Shown here piece after piece: positions 44,326-44,330 of a DNA stretch of 44,330 nucleotides (its first letter is position 1; each line of letters opens with the position of its first letter). The translations under genes were made by a program, and so were the position numbers. Under the pieces are notes generated by a model, which searched no databases, had not been told where the DNA came from, and saw only the letters and a program-made list of their open reading frames with translations. Source of the stretch: Methanothermococcus sp. (GTDB taxonomy: Archaea > AGJL01 > Methanococci > Methanococcales > Methanococcaceae); assembly GCF_015523155.1 (NCBI RefSeq), contig NZ_WAKW01000072.1:1-44330 (forward strand), given 5' to 3'.

Positions 44326-44330
44326 ACTAT

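Overview
The window is AT-rich archaeal DNA with tightly packed genes and strong Shine-Dalgarno sites (GGTGAT and AGGAGG types). The gene content points to a methanogen of the order Methanococcales: a complete eha energy-converting [NiFe] hydrogenase operon with polyferredoxins, F420 biosynthesis genes (cofA, cofC), the proteasome-activating nucleotidase PAN, isopentenyl phosphate kinase, RibL-type FAD synthetase, methanogenesis marker protein 8 and archaeal SepF. I do not assign a genus.

Layout. 1-1050: the 5' end of an unknown gene behind a leader with two tandem kink-turn hairpins, then a RelE-type toxin-antitoxin pair bracketed by two copies of a 70-bp repeat. 1.1-10.7 kb: housekeeping genes (radical SAM protein, FAD oxidoreductase, PAN, MBF1, isopentenyl phosphate kinase, CofA, biotin ligase, metallo-beta-lactamase-fold protein, CofC, thiamine-binding-like protein preceded by a partial copy of its own 5' end). 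10.9-13.8 kb: tungstate/molybdate transporter, wtpA convergent with wtpBC. 13.9-19.2 kb: a polymorphic toxin-immunity island. 19.3-23.0 kb: tungsten oxidoreductase of the glyceraldehyde-3-phosphate:ferredoxin type, AI-2E-family membrane protein, FAD synthetase. 23.0-34.3 kb: the eha operon on the minus strand, headed by an XRE-type regulator and ended by three polyferredoxins and a CBS-domain protein. 34.6-39.6 kb: ZPR1 protein, a FIST-winged-helix fusion, and a response regulator plus histidine kinase behind a 60-bp tandem repeat that ends on the start codon. 39.7 kb to the end: argF, then a minus-strand cluster of marker protein 8, SepF, a small GTPase, MinD and a KH/PP-loop-like protein.

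The most interesting system is the island at 13.9-19.2 kb. A Sec-exported protein carries an alpha-helical repeat stalk and a C-terminal nuclease-like domain, followed at once by an immunity candidate. Downstream lie start-less C-terminal toxin cassettes, each opening with the same stalk-like sequence, the intact ones followed by immunity candidates. One cassette type recurs with its own immunity family; another has two paralogous immunity genes; the last is a decayed remnant. This is the architecture of bacterial CdiA/Rhs-type toxins with orphan cassettes, here in a methanogen and without a recognisable CdiA, Rhs or type VI delivery protein. The assignment is inferred from architecture and motifs; no search was run.

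Other signals at the DNA level: the palindrome GAGCTC is far more common than composition predicts and occurs in all codon phases, yet is missing from most of the toxin island; a perfect 18-bp palindrome lies upstream of the eha regulator.
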